33,560 nucleotides of DNA. Source: a bacterium (GTDB taxonomy: Bacteria > Pseudomonadota > Alphaproteobacteria > Ferrovibrionales > Ferrovibrionaceae). Position 1 is the stretch's first letter. Each line of letters opens with the position of its first letter. The stretch lies in NCBI GenBank assembly GCA_022844005.1, contig JALHMN010000034.1, positions 1-33,560 of the forward strand. The letters run 5' to 3'. The notes beneath the pieces are model-generated. The model was not told the DNA's origin. It ran no database searches and worked only from the letters and a program-made list of their open reading frames with translations. Below, piece after piece: positions 17,779-25,696 of this stretch. The translations under genes and the position numbers were made by a program.

Positions 17779-17794
17779 ATGGGTGCGCCCTCGC

Positions 17795-18559
17795 TCATTC
17801 GATGGCGAAGCCGAGGCGGGTGTAGACCGCCTGCGCCTGCGGCCCCAGGAGATGGGCGAAGAAGGCGCGGGCGGCCGGGCCGTCCTGCCCGGCGACGATG
17901 GCGAAGGGATAGGTGATGGGCGGATGGCTGTCGGCGGGAAAGGTGCCGGCCAGCATCACCTTCGGGCTGACCGCCGCGTCGGTGGCGTAGACGATGCCGA
18001 AGGGCACCTCGCCGCGTTCCACCAGGGCGAGGGCGGCGCGGACATTGTCGGCGCGGGCGAGTTTCGCCTGCACGCCGGCCCAGAGGCCGAGATGCCGGAG
18101 CGCCGCCTCGGCATAGCGGCCGACCGGCACATGCGCGGGGTCGCCGGTGGCGAGGCGGCCGTCGCCGAGCAGGCCGGCGAGATCGAAGCCGGGGGCGATG
18201 TCCACCCGGCGCGGCCGATCGGCCGGCGCGATCAGCACCAGGCGGTTGGCGAGGGCGGAGCGGCGGGTCTCGGGGACGATCAGGCCGCGCTCGGCCAGGT
18301 AGTCCATCCAGCGCTCGTCGGCGGAGACGAAGATGGCGGCCTCCGCCCCCTGCTCGATCTGCCGGGCCAGGGCCGAGCTGGCGGCGAAGGAGAAGCGGGG
18401 CGTGGTGCCGGTCTTCGCCGCATAGGCCCGGCCGACCTCCTGCAGGGCGGTGGTCATGCTGGCGGCGGCGAAGACGGTGACGGTTGCCTGCTGCGCCGCC
18501 GCAGGGGCGAGAGCGGGAGCGGCGCAGAGGAGGAAGAGGGCGAGGAGGACGCGGCGCAT
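17795..18559 (-). CDS. modA: Molybdate-binding periplasmic protein ModA
   Basis: 254 residues with a Sec signal (MRRVLLALFLLCAAPALAPAAAQQ, cleavage near residue 22-23). The mature start ATVTVFAAASMTTALQEVGRAYAAKTG is the ModA oxyanion-binding region, where the AAAS serine contacts molybdate in known structures. Other family marks are FSFAASSALARQIEQGAEAAIFVSADERWMDYL and the VPVGRYAEAAL and VPFGIVYATDA stretches. First transport gene of the cluster, preceded by a Mo-box-like dyad and the modE gene. Tungstate is also bound by many family members. Confidence 0.96.
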   Translation of the reverse strand: MRRVLLALFLLCAAPALAPAAAQQATVTVFAAASMTTALQEVGRAYAAKTGTTPRFSFAASSALARQIEQGAEAAIFVSADERWMDYLAERGLIVPETRRSALANRLVLIAPADRPRRVDIAPGFDLAGLLGDGRLATGDPAHVPVGRYAEAALRHLGLWAGVQAKLARADNVRAALALVERGEVPFGIVYATDAAVSPKVMLAGTFPADSHPPITYPFAIVAGQDGPAARAFFAHLLGPQAQAVYTRLGFAIE

Positions 18560-18577
18560 CGCGTTATTCCCGAATGA

Positions 18578-18601
18578 CGATATCGACAGCGGACTATATC
18601 G
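18578..18601. promoter_or_regulatory. Mo-box-like dyad upstream of modA
   Basis: CGATAT (18578-18583) and ATATCG (18596-18601) are perfect inverted arms 12 bp apart in the 57-bp modE-modA gap, 19-42 bp before the modA ATG. ModE boxes known from enterics and Rhodobacter are CG..TATAT-type dyads. The short spacer sequence fits that pattern and the neighbour is modE itself. The exact match to a consensus was not computed. Confidence 0.55.
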
Positions 18602-18616
18602 GCCCGGGCCAGCGGA

Positions 18617-18973
18617 TCAAACGCGCGCGGCGAGGCGGCGGCGCAGCGCGGCCACTTCGGCATTGGCGGCCTTGGCCGCCGCCGCCTGGACCCGGCGGTA
18701 GCGGGTGAGCACGTTCTGGCCGAGTGCGGTGAGGGCGGCGCCGCCGCCCTGCTTGCCGCCCTTGGCGGCCGAAACCAGCGGCGCGTCGAACAGGCGGTTC
18801 AGCTCCTCGACGATGGTCCAGACGCGCTTGTAGCTCATGTTGAGCCGGCGGCCGGAGGCGGCGATCGAGCCGGTCTCGGCGATGCCTTCCAGCACGTCGG
18901 CCTTGCCGGGCCCCAGGCGCACGCCCGGCGCCAGGTCGAGGCGGATGGAGAGGGCGGAGCGGGGTTTGGTCAC
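18617..18973 (-). CDS. modE: ModE-type molybdate-responsive regulator, DNA-binding domain only
   Basis: 118 residues from GTG 18973. This is the LysR-like winged helix-turn-helix N-domain of ModE: LDLAPGVRLGPGKADVLEGIAETGSIAASGRRLNMSYKRVWTIVEELNRLFDAPLVSAAKGGKQGGGAALTALGQNVL. E. coli ModE is about 260 residues because it also carries the paired molybdate-binding domain; that part is missing here, so any molybdate sensing must be indirect or by another protein. Short ModE forms are common in alphaproteobacteria. The ribosome-binding site AGGAGAAGG comes from the end of the interspersed repeat next to it. Expected to repress modABC when molybdate is ample. Confidence 0.88.
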   Translation of the reverse strand: MTKPRSALSIRLDLAPGVRLGPGKADVLEGIAETGSIAASGRRLNMSYKRVWTIVEELNRLFDAPLVSAAKGGKQGGGAALTALGQNVLTRYRRVQAAAAKAANAEVAALRRRLAARV

Positions 18974-18977
18974 TGAT

Positions 18978-19103
18978 TTCCTTCTCCTTGGGGGAGAAGG
19001 TGCCCGAAGGGCGGATGAGGGGCACCCCATCCGCATGACTCATCGGATAGCGTGCCCCTCACCCGATCGCTTCGCGACCACCCTCTCCCCAAGGGAGAGG
19101 GGA
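18978..19103. repeat. Mosaic interspersed repeat, copy A
   Basis: Nested inverted pairs: CCTTCTCC (18980-18987) with GGAGAAGG (18993-19000); GAGGGGCAC (19017-19025) with GTGCCCCTC (19052-19060); and CCCTCTCCC (19081-19089) with GGGAGAGGG (19093-19101). Copy B with the same order of parts is at 32881-33000. The left end supplies the ribosome-binding site of modE. It lies between the solute-binding-protein gene and modE. No T run follows the stems, so it is not an ordinary terminator. Confidence 0.85.
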
Positions 19104-19112
19104 CACAAAAAG

Positions 19113-20597
19113 TCACTTCCAATGGACCTGCGTCAGGTCGTTGGCGAAGATCGGCGCGTTCCGCCAGATGCCGACCAGGTCCTTCTTGTAGTAGCTGACC
19201 CGGGGCAGCATGAAGAGGAAGCCGTTGACCGCGTCTTCCGAGATCTTGGCCTGCGCCTTCTTCAGGGCATCGGACCGCGCCTTGCTGTCGGTGGCGGTGC
19301 GCGACGTCTGCATCAGGGCCCGGAAGTCGGCCGAATCGTACTGGAAGTAGTAGCCGGTGTTCTCATAGATCACGATGTCGAGCGGCTCGACGTGGGAGAC
19401 GATCGAGAGGTCGAAGTTCTTGTTCTTGAAGGTGACGTCGAGCCACTGGGCCCATTCCTGGTTCTCGATCTTCACCTTGATGCCGACCTTGGCGAGCTGG
19501 GCGGCGATGATCTCGCCGCCGCGGCGGGCATAGGCGGGCGGCGGCAGCGACAGCGTCCATTCGGTGCCGGGTGCGACGCCGGCCTCGGCGAGGAGCGCCT
19601 TCGCCTTGGCGATGTCGTGCGGATAGGCGCCGGTGAGATCGACGTAATCGGGATGGTTGGGCGAGAAGTGGCTGCCGATCGGCACGCCGACGCCGTTCAT
19701 GGCGCCGTCGATGATCTCCTGGCGGTTGATGGCATGCGCGATGGCGCGGCGGACGCGGACGTCGTCGAAGGGCTTACGCTTGTTGTTGATGCCGAGGATG
19801 GTCTCGCCCTCGGTCAGCCCCTCGGTGACGGTGAAGCGCTTGTCGCCCTTGAACTGGTCGATGTTGTCGGTGCCGCCCTGGGGGATGGCGTCGACGTCGC
19901 CGGAAAGCAGCGCCGCCGCCATGGCGGAGGGATCGTTGATGAAGCGGAAGGTGATCTTCGAGAGCTTCACGGAAGCCGGGTCGCGGAAGGTCTCGGCCTT
20001 GGCCAGGGTGACCGCCTGGCCCTTCTGCCAGGAGACGAACTTGAAGGGGCCGGTGCCGATCGGGTTGGTCGGGTTGGTGGCGGCCGATTTCGGCTCGACG
20101 ATCGAGGCGGTGTTCTCGCCCAGATTGAAGAGGAGATTCGGGTTGGCGGATTTCAGCTTGATCACCACCGTGGCCGCATCGGGCGCCGCGATGCTCTCCA
20201 TGTTGGCGAAGACGGCCTTCCTCTTGTTGGTCGACTTCTCGCCGGCGTTCCTCTCGAAGGCCCATTTCACCACCTCGGCGTTGAAGGCCTCGCCGTTGTG
20301 GAACTTGACCCCTTCGAGGAGCTTGAAGGAATAGGTCAACTGGTCCTCGGAGATGCTCCAGCTCTTCGCCAGAAGCGGTGCGATCGCCGCCTTGTCGGTG
20401 ATCCGCGTCAGCGTCTCGAAGAGGTTGTAGTGCACGATCTCGCCGATCGCCGCCGCCGCGCCCGTGGTCGGGTCGAGGCCCGGCGCGGGTTCGAGCGTCA
20501 TGGCGAGCGTGAGGGTGTCCTTCTTCGCCTGCGCGAGTGCCGCCGGCGAGGCCATGCCCAGCGCGGCGAGCAGGCCGAGTATGATGGTCGAACGCAT
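19113..20597 (-). CDS. ABC transporter substrate-binding protein, peptide/nickel type (SBP family 5)
   Basis: 494-residue periplasmic binding protein with signal peptide (MRSTIILGLLAALGMASPAALAQA, cleavage near residue 23). The body shows SBP_bac_5 features: TLAMTLEPAPGLDPTTGAAAAIGEIVHYNLFETLTRI, then DQLTYSFKLLEGVKFHNGEAFNAEVVKWAFE, PIGTGPFKFVSWQKG and DDVRVRRAIAHAINRQEIIDGA. Such proteins bind peptides, nickel, opines or glutathione; the ligand is not evident. ATG 20597 has GGAGGAG 8 bases before it; the frame continues to 20621 into the S58 gene. No permease or ATPase gene of this system is nearby, so it must use components elsewhere. 20 bp after the S58 peptidase gene and probably cotranscribed, which hints at peptide or amino-amide substrates. 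Confidence 0.9.
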   Translation of the reverse strand: MRSTIILGLLAALGMASPAALAQAKKDTLTLAMTLEPAPGLDPTTGAAAAIGEIVHYNLFETLTRITDKAAIAPLLAKSWSISEDQLTYSFKLLEGVKFHNGEAFNAEVVKWAFERNAGEKSTNKRKAVFANMESIAAPDAATVVIKLKSANPNLLFNLGENTASIVEPKSAATNPTNPIGTGPFKFVSWQKGQAVTLAKAETFRDPASVKLSKITFRFINDPSAMAAALLSGDVDAIPQGGTDNIDQFKGDKRFTVTEGLTEGETILGINNKRKPFDDVRVRRAIAHAINRQEIIDGAMNGVGVPIGSHFSPNHPDYVDLTGAYPHDIAKAKALLAEAGVAPGTEWTLSLPPPAYARRGGEIIAAQLAKVGIKVKIENQEWAQWLDVTFKNKNFDLSIVSHVEPLDIVIYENTGYYFQYDSADFRALMQTSRTATDSKARSDALKKAQAKISEDAVNGFLFMLPRVSYYKKDLVGIWRNAPIFANDLTQVHWK

Positions 20598-20617
20598 CCT
20601 GAGGCTCCTCCGGGAGA

Positions 20618-21601
20618 TCACGGCCAGGCCGTGCGATAGGCGGGCAACTCGCCCAGATCCTCGGCCAGGAAGACGCCGCGTGCGATGGCGCGGGCCACGC
20701 AGTCGGCGGCCAGATGGCCGATCCGGGCGAGATCGACGACGCCGCGCAAGGGACGCTTCGCCGTCGAAATCACGAAAATCGTATCACCGTCGAAAGGCGT
20801 ATGCACCGGCCGGATGGCGCGGGCCATGCCGTCATGCGCCATGATGGCGACGCGCTGGGCCTCGGCCTTGGTCAAGGCGACGTCGGTCGCCACCACGCCG
20901 ATGCAGGTATGGCCGCCGAGACGACCCTCGGCGGGCAGGTCAGCGGCCGGAGCGCTGCCACCTGTGGGGGCCGGGCGGCCGCCGAACTCGGCCCCGATCT
21001 CGAAGGGCGCGGCGAAGAAGCGGCCCTGGCCGTCGGTGACCGAGCCCACGCAGTTCACCGCCATCAGCGCGCCGACCGCCATGTCCGGGCCGACCGCCGA
21101 GGCGCTGCCGAGGCCGCCCTTGATCCGCCCCGCCCGGGCGCCGAGGCCGGCGCCGGCGTTGCCCAGCTCGAAGTCTTCGGCCGCCGCGGCGCAGGCGGCG
21201 CGGCCGAGCTCGAGATAGGGCGGATGATCGCCCCAGGCCTTGTCGCCGCCATGGGTCAGGTCGAAGAGGATGGCGCCGGGCACCAGGGGAATGCGGAAGC
21301 CGCCCACCTCGATGCCGCGCTCATGCGCGGCGAGCCAGCGCATGGCGCCGGAAGCGGCGTCGAGCCCGTAGGCGGAACCGCCGGAGAGGGTGATGGCGTC
21401 GATCCGGTCGACCCGGCAGCTGGGGTCGAGCAGGCTGATCTCGCGCGTGCCGGGCGCGCCGCCGCGCACATCGGCGGCGGCCAGCGCCGCCGGTTCGGGG
21501 CGGATGACGGTGACGCCGGTGCGGGCGCGGGCATCCTCGGCATTGCCGACCAGGATGCCGGGAACGTCGGTGATGAGGTTGCGCGGGCCGGGGCAGAACA
21601 T
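20618..21601 (-). CDS. DmpA/P1-family (S58) aminopeptidase
   Basis: 327 residues, no signal peptide. The family belongs to the Ntn-like self-cleaving hydrolases that include D-aminopeptidase DmpA and beta-peptidyl aminopeptidases. Recognisable parts are ITDVPGILVGNAEDARARTGVTVI, SGGSAYGLDAASGAMRWL (about 73-90), GRIKGGLGSASA and GGHTCIGVVATDVALTKAEAQRVAIMAHDGMARAIRPVHTPFDGDTIF. By analogy with relatives, Thr232 in the GGHTCIGV motif would be the N-terminal nucleophile freed by autocleavage; this is inferred. It precedes the peptide-type binding protein, so degradation of an imported peptide or amide is a natural hypothesis. Substrate unknown. Confidence 0.87.
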   Translation of the reverse strand: MFCPGPRNLITDVPGILVGNAEDARARTGVTVIRPEPAALAAADVRGGAPGTREISLLDPSCRVDRIDAITLSGGSAYGLDAASGAMRWLAAHERGIEVGGFRIPLVPGAILFDLTHGGDKAWGDHPPYLELGRAACAAAAEDFELGNAGAGLGARAGRIKGGLGSASAVGPDMAVGALMAVNCVGSVTDGQGRFFAAPFEIGAEFGGRPAPTGGSAPAADLPAEGRLGGHTCIGVVATDVALTKAEAQRVAIMAHDGMARAIRPVHTPFDGDTIFVISTAKRPLRGVVDLARIGHLAADCVARAIARGVFLAEDLGELPAYRTAWP

Positions 21602-21685
21602 GGGGCGCGACCCTAGAGTTCCGCCGCCCCCGCGGTCAACGCGGCGCGTCGGCGGGGACGAAGCATCGAGAGCGTGATGGCGGGT

Positions 21686-22879
21686 TCAGATCACCTTCTT
21701 CGTCTTCAGCCGCTCGATCTCGGGCGCGTCGAGGCCCATGGCGCCGTAGACCTCGGCATTGTGGGCGCCCTTGTCCGGGCCGGTCCAGCGCACGCGCCCC
21801 GGCGTCTTCGAGAGTTTCGGCACCACGTCGATCATGCTGACCGGGCCGATGCGCGGATCGTCCCATTCGAGGATGTTGCGCAGCCGGATATGCGGGTCCT
21901 CGGCGATGTCGGCCACGGTGTTCAGGCGTTCGGCGGGGATACCGGCGCGGTCGAGGCGGGCGAGGAGGTCGGCCGCGTCGAGGCCGGCCACCCAGCCGGC
22001 CAGCATCGCGTCCACCGCCGGGCCCGCCGCCTTCCTTCCCGCCGAGGCCTTCAGGGCCGGATCGAGGGCGCCGCCGCCGAGGAGCGGCGCGAGGCGGGCC
22101 CAGAGCGCGTCGGTGCCGGCATGCACGACGACATGGCGGTTGTCGCGCGTGAGGTACTGCCCCGCCGGCACCACGCCGGGATTGCCATTGCCCTGGCGGG
22201 TGCGCACGTGCCCCAGCTTCTTGTAGACGGTGAGCATCGATTCCGAGGAACGCAGGATGCCTTCGTAGAGCGCGAGGTCGATCTCCTGGCCCGTCCCGCC
22301 GCGCAGGTCGCGGTGGTAGAGCGCCGTCATCACCGCGAAGGCGCCGTAGGAGGCGGCGAGGTAGTCGGCGAGGGCGAAGGACTGGCGCACCGGCGGGCCG
22401 TCGGGAAAGCCCGAGGTCTCGGTGAGGCCGGCGAAGGCGGAGGCGACGCGATCGAAGGAGCCCTTATGGGCATAGGGGCCGGTGCGCCCGTAGCCGGTGA
22501 TGTGCAGCACCACGAGGCCGGGATTGATCGCCGAGAGCAGGTCGTAGCCCAGTCCCCATTTCTCCAGCGTGCCGGGGCGGAAATTCTCCACCAGGACGTC
22601 GGCGGTCTCGAGCATGCGCTTCAGGAGGCCCTGGCCCTCGGGGCTGCGCAGGTCGAGCGTCACCGATTTCTTGTTGCGCGCCTCCTGCAGCCATTGCAGC
22701 GGCACGCCGTCCACCGGCTGGCCGAACTGGCGCAGCAGGTCGCCCGTCTCCGGCTCCTCGACCTTGATCACCTCGGCGCCGAATTCGGCCAGCATGGTGG
22801 CGGCGACCGGTGCCCCCAGCACGGTGGCGATATCGATCACCCTGATGCCTTCGAGCGGCATCGGCGTTTCCTCGGTCAT
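21686..22879 (-). CDS. CaiB/BaiF-family CoA-transferase
   Basis: 397 residues of the family III CoA-transferases (formyl-CoA transferase, CaiB, BaiF, racemases). N-terminal LEGIRVIDIATVLGAPVAATMLAEFGAEVIKVEEPETGD is the conserved start, followed by NKKSVTLDLRSPEGQGLLKRMLETADVLVENFRPGTLEKWGLGY. The catalytic aspartate is probably Asp172 in FALADYLAAS. Such enzymes move CoA between organic acids, and the pair of acids is not evident from sequence. ATG 22879 has GGGGAG about 7 bases before it. Stands alone between the S58 peptidase and ogt, so no pathway is indicated by context. Confidence 0.93.
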   Translation of the reverse strand: MTEETPMPLEGIRVIDIATVLGAPVAATMLAEFGAEVIKVEEPETGDLLRQFGQPVDGVPLQWLQEARNKKSVTLDLRSPEGQGLLKRMLETADVLVENFRPGTLEKWGLGYDLLSAINPGLVVLHITGYGRTGPYAHKGSFDRVASAFAGLTETSGFPDGPPVRQSFALADYLAASYGAFAVMTALYHRDLRGGTGQEIDLALYEGILRSSESMLTVYKKLGHVRTRQGNGNPGVVPAGQYLTRDNRHVVVHAGTDALWARLAPLLGGGALDPALKASAGRKAAGPAVDAMLAGWVAGLDAADLLARLDRAGIPAERLNTVADIAEDPHIRLRNILEWDDPRIGPVSMIDVVPKLSKTPGRVRWTGPDKGAHNAEVYGAMGLDAPEIERLKTKKVI

Positions 22880-22945
22880 GGCGATTCTCCCCGTTCGGTT
22901 GGCCGGAGCCTAGCGCGCATCCGCCCGGCGGCGTAGCGGCACCCC

Positions 22946-23470
22946 TCAGCGGTGCGCGGCGCCCTCGTGCTTCAACAGCCAGCGCTTCCGCTCGATGCCG
23001 CCGCCGTAGCCGGTGAGCGAACCGTCGGCACCGATCACCCGGTGGCAGGGCACCACCACGCCGACCGGGTTGGAACCGTTGGCGAGGCCGACGGCGCGGA
23101 CGGCTTTCGGTGAGCCTATCTTGTCGGCGAGCTGGCTGTAGCTGAGGGTGGTACCGGCGGGAATGCCGGTGAGGGCCTTCCAGACGCTGCGCTGGAAGGC
23201 GGTGCCGGCGGTGGCCCAGGGGATGTCGCGCAGGCGCGGAATGTCGCCCTCGAAATAATCGGCCAGCGCCTGTCGCGTCGCCGGCGGCGCGGCGCCCTGC
23301 GCCGGCCGCAGCCCGCGATACTGCCGCTGCAGGATCAGGCGCAGGCGATCTTCCTTGTCGAGCCAGTCGAAGCCGCGGAGGTGGCCCTTCTCGTCGGTGA
23401 TCATCACCGCCTCGCCGACCGGGGTGGGCAGCGGCTCGTAGAAGAGGCGTTCAGGCGGCGGCGCGGGCAT
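22946..23470 (-). CDS. ogt: Methylated-DNA--protein-cysteine methyltransferase (Ogt/AdaB type)
   Basis: 174 residues. The suicidal DNA-repair enzyme moves alkyl groups from O6-alkylguanine to its active cysteine. The signature VVPCHRVIGADGSLTGYGGGIERKRWLLKHE contains the acceptor Cys in PCHRV, and GTAFQRSVWKALTGIPAGTTLSYSQLADKIGSPKAVRAVG carries the DNA-binding helix and Arg finger. The frame extends upstream to 23518, but ATG 23470 is preferred; it overlaps the end of the ada-alkA gene by 20 bp, an arrangement that couples the two repair activities. Confidence 0.93.
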   Translation of the reverse strand: MPAPPPERLFYEPLPTPVGEAVMITDEKGHLRGFDWLDKEDRLRLILQRQYRGLRPAQGAAPPATRQALADYFEGDIPRLRDIPWATAGTAFQRSVWKALTGIPAGTTLSYSQLADKIGSPKAVRAVGLANGSNPVGVVVPCHRVIGADGSLTGYGGGIERKRWLLKHEGAAHR

Positions 23471-24941
23471 CGCGGTTCTCCGGTACGGGGCCGCCCATCC
23501 ACAGGTGGAGCGCGGCATAGGCGCGCCAGGGCCGCCAGGCCTCGGCCCGGGCCAGCAGTTCCGGCGCCGTCGGGCGCCGGCCCGAAGCGTCGGTCATGGC
23601 GCGCAAGAGGCCGATATCGGCGGCCGGGAAGGCATCGGGTTCGCGGAGCTGGCGCATGGCGATGTACTGCGCCGTCCATTCGCCGATGCCGGGCAGCGCG
23701 CGGAGTGCCGCGATCGCCTCGTCGAGGTCGCGGCGGGGATCGAACAGCTTCGGGTCGGCCGCCACCGCCGCGGCGAGCGAGGTGAGCGAGCGCGCCCTTG
23801 CGCCCGGCATCAGGCCGAGGGCGGCGACGTCTTCGACCGCTAGGCGGGCGGGATCGGGGAAGATATGGGAGAGCCCGAGCGCGGCCGCCGCCGGGTCTGC
23901 ATAAGGTTCGCCGAAGCGCTGCACCAGCCTGCCGGCGAGTTTCGTGGCAGCCGCGACGGTGATCTGCTGGCCGAGGATGGCGCGGACGGCGAGTTCGAAC
24001 CCGTCCCAGGCGCCGGGCACCCGCAGGCCCGGCCGTGCCGCGACGCGCGGGGCGAGTGCGGGATCGCGGGCGAGATCGGCGCCGATGCCGAGCGGGTCGG
24101 CGGCGAGGTCGAAGACCCGGCGGAGGCGGGCGATGATGCCGGGCAGAGCGGTGAGATCGGGAAAGCGGATGCGGATGTCGAGCCGGCCCGGCCGGCCCAT
24201 CGCGGCCACCACCATGCCGCGGCCCCGGTCGATGGCGATGGTCCGCGCATAGGCATCGCCCGCCACCGCCTCCACGCCCGGGATGGCCCGCAGGCTGAGG
24301 AAGGCGAGCATCGCCTCCCAGTCGTAGGGCGGCCGGTAGGGCAGGCTCAGGCTCACCTCGCCACCGGCGCCGATGTCGCCCGACCGGGCACGGCGCAGCG
24401 CCTGCGGCGGGCGGGCGTAGAGCGCCTGGAAGGTTTCGTTGAAGCGGCGGATGCTGCCGAAGCCGGCGGCGAGCGCCACCTCGGCCATGGGCAGCCGCGT
24501 CTCGTGGATCAGCTGCTTGGCCAGCAGCACCCGTCGCGTCTGCGCCACCGCGATCGGGGAAGCGCCGAGATGCTGGCGGAACAGGCGGCGCAGCTGGCGG
24601 GCGCCGACGCCCAGGCGGCCGGCGAGCCCCTCGACATCTGTCTCGTCCAGCGCGCCGGCTTCGATCAGCGCCAGCGCGCGGGAGACGGTGTTGGAGGTGC
24701 CGCGCCAGGCGCCGAGGTCGGGCGAAGTCTCCGGGCGGCAACGCAGGCAGGGGCGGAAGCCCGCCTCCTGCGCCGCGGCGGCGGACGGATAGAAGCTGAC
24801 ATTCGCCTGCCTGGGTGTCCGGGCCGGGCAGATCGGCCGGCAGTAGATGCCGGTGGTGCGCACCCCGACGAAGAGCCGGCCGTCGAAGCGGGCATCCCGG
24901 GTCGCGATGGCGCGGTAGCAGGCGTCGTGGTCGAGATCCAT
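23451..24941 (-). CDS. Ada-AlkA fusion: methyl-phosphotriester acceptor, AraC regulator and 3-methyladenine DNA glycosylase
   Basis: 496 residues with three parts. Residues 1-75: Ada metal-binding domain with Cys34, Cys38, Cys65 and Cys68, matching Cys38, 42, 69 and 72 of E. coli Ada; Cys34 should accept the methyl group. About 85-185: AraC-type HTH region (LAGRLGVGARQLRRLFRQHLGASPIAVAQTRR ... LAAGFGSIRRFNETFQALYARPP). About 190-485: AlkA N-domain and HhH-GPD glycosylase, with helix-hairpin-helix LPGIGEWTAQYIA and catalytic Asp in PAADIGLLR. It removes alkylated bases and probably switches on the locus when methylated. Lacks the O6-methylguanine transferase domain, which is supplied by overlapping ogt. 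A perfect palindrome abuts the start codon and no good ribosome-binding site is seen. Confidence 0.93.
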   Translation of the reverse strand: MDLDHDACYRAIATRDARFDGRLFVGVRTTGIYCRPICPARTPRQANVSFYPSAAAAQEAGFRPCLRCRPETSPDLGAWRGTSNTVSRALALIEAGALDETDVEGLAGRLGVGARQLRRLFRQHLGASPIAVAQTRRVLLAKQLIHETRLPMAEVALAAGFGSIRRFNETFQALYARPPQALRRARSGDIGAGGEVSLSLPYRPPYDWEAMLAFLSLRAIPGVEAVAGDAYARTIAIDRGRGMVVAAMGRPGRLDIRIRFPDLTALPGIIARLRRVFDLAADPLGIGADLARDPALAPRVAARPGLRVPGAWDGFELAVRAILGQQITVAAATKLAGRLVQRFGEPYADPAAAALGLSHIFPDPARLAVEDVAALGLMPGARARSLTSLAAAVAADPKLFDPRRDLDEAIAALRALPGIGEWTAQYIAMRQLREPDAFPAADIGLLRAMTDASGRRPTAPELLARAEAWRPWRAYAALHLWMGGPVPENRDARAAA

Positions 24942-24958
24942 GCGGCGATGATCGCCGC
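24942..24958. repeat. Perfect palindrome abutting the ada-alkA start codon
   Basis: GCGGCGATGATCGCCGC has 8-bp perfect arms around one base and ends directly at the ATG (24941) of the Ada-AlkA gene. It takes the place of a ribosome-binding site, so it may be an operator or an mRNA hairpin over the translation start. It does not resemble the E. coli Ada box. Confidence 0.5.
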
Positions 24959-25016
24959 CTGGCTGGCGCTTGTCTCGCGGTTTTCGGACATCGACCCCGA
25001 AGGGCGAATCAGACTG

Positions 25017-25310
25017 TCACACCAGTTCAAAGCGGATTTGTCGGCCGACGACTTGGGCCGCCTTGGTCAGCGTGTTCAACGTTACCGATTCATTTTCCGG
25101 GTCGAGCAGGCGATCGAGGGCGGCGCGGCTGGTGGCCATTCGGCGGGCCATCTCGGCCTTCGATAGGCCCTCCTCCTTCATCGCGTTCTCGATCTGGCGC
25201 GCCAATACACGCTTGATCGCACGGGCCGTCGTCTCGGCATATGTCCCCTCTTCGCGAAGGTAATCCTCGAAGCTCGAGCCGAGATGCGGATTTGCCTTAG
25301 TCATGCCCAT
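25017..25310 (-). CDS. HigA-like HTH antitoxin of a RelE/Gp49-type pair
   Basis: 97 residues (95 if ATG 25304 is used). The pattern MTKANPHLGSSFEDYLREEGTYAETTARAIKRVLARQIENAMKEEGLSKAEMARRMATSRAALDRLLDPENESVTLNTLTKAAQVVG is that of the XRE-type antitoxins that sit after Gp49/RelE-type toxins. The HTH runs from about residue 48 to 80. It begins inside the last codons of the upstream toxin gene (ATG 25310 or 25304, toxin stop at 25297), the usual toxin-first overlap. The toxin frame is broken, so this gene may now act only as a DNA-binding repressor of its own promoter. Confidence 0.85.
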   Translation of the reverse strand: MGMTKANPHLGSSFEDYLREEGTYAETTARAIKRVLARQIENAMKEEGLSKAEMARRMATSRAALDRLLDPENESVTLNTLTKAAQVVGRQIRFELV

Positions 25311-25658
25311 AACGACGAACGTCCTTCATGCGCTGGGTAGCGAGATCGAGATCGTGCACTGGGGTCTTCTGGCTCTTCTTCATGAACCCGTGCAGCAACA
25401 CCATGTGTTCGCCGACGATCATGAACAGAACCCGGGCAATACGCCCTCCGGAAAGATTGGAGCGAACCTCGAAAAGCCCTTGGCCCATGGGACGGCACAG
25501 CGGGAGACCGATGGCCAAGCGAACTCGCAGTCCCTGATATCATCGCCGACGACCTTTCGATCTGCAGGGGACAACGATTTCAACCAATCCCGTACCGGCT
25601 CCTTGCCCGAGGCGGCCCGAAAGAAAATCGCCGGCAGGGCCTTGAAGCCTTCGGTCAT
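25297..25658 (-). pseudogene. RelE/Gp49-family toxin with a single-base frameshift
   Basis: From ATG 25658 the frame reads MTEGFKALPAIFFRAASGKEPVRDWLKSLSPADRKVVGDDIRDCEFAWP, the start of a Gp49/RelE-type toxin of about 120 residues. Near 25512-25516 the match moves one frame over and continues IGLPLCRPMGQGLFEVRSNLSGGRIARVLFMIVGEHMVLLHGFMKKSQKTP to the stop at 25297. Joined, the parts equal a normal family member, including the KGLFEVR-like and HGFMKKSQKTP strands. Loss of one base after TGGCC on the coding strand explains it. The out-of-frame reading ends early after about 79 residues. A sequencing error remains possible. Confidence 0.8.
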
Positions 25659-25696
25659 TCATTCCCCTGCATGCGCTCCTGTGTCGTCATTCGACT

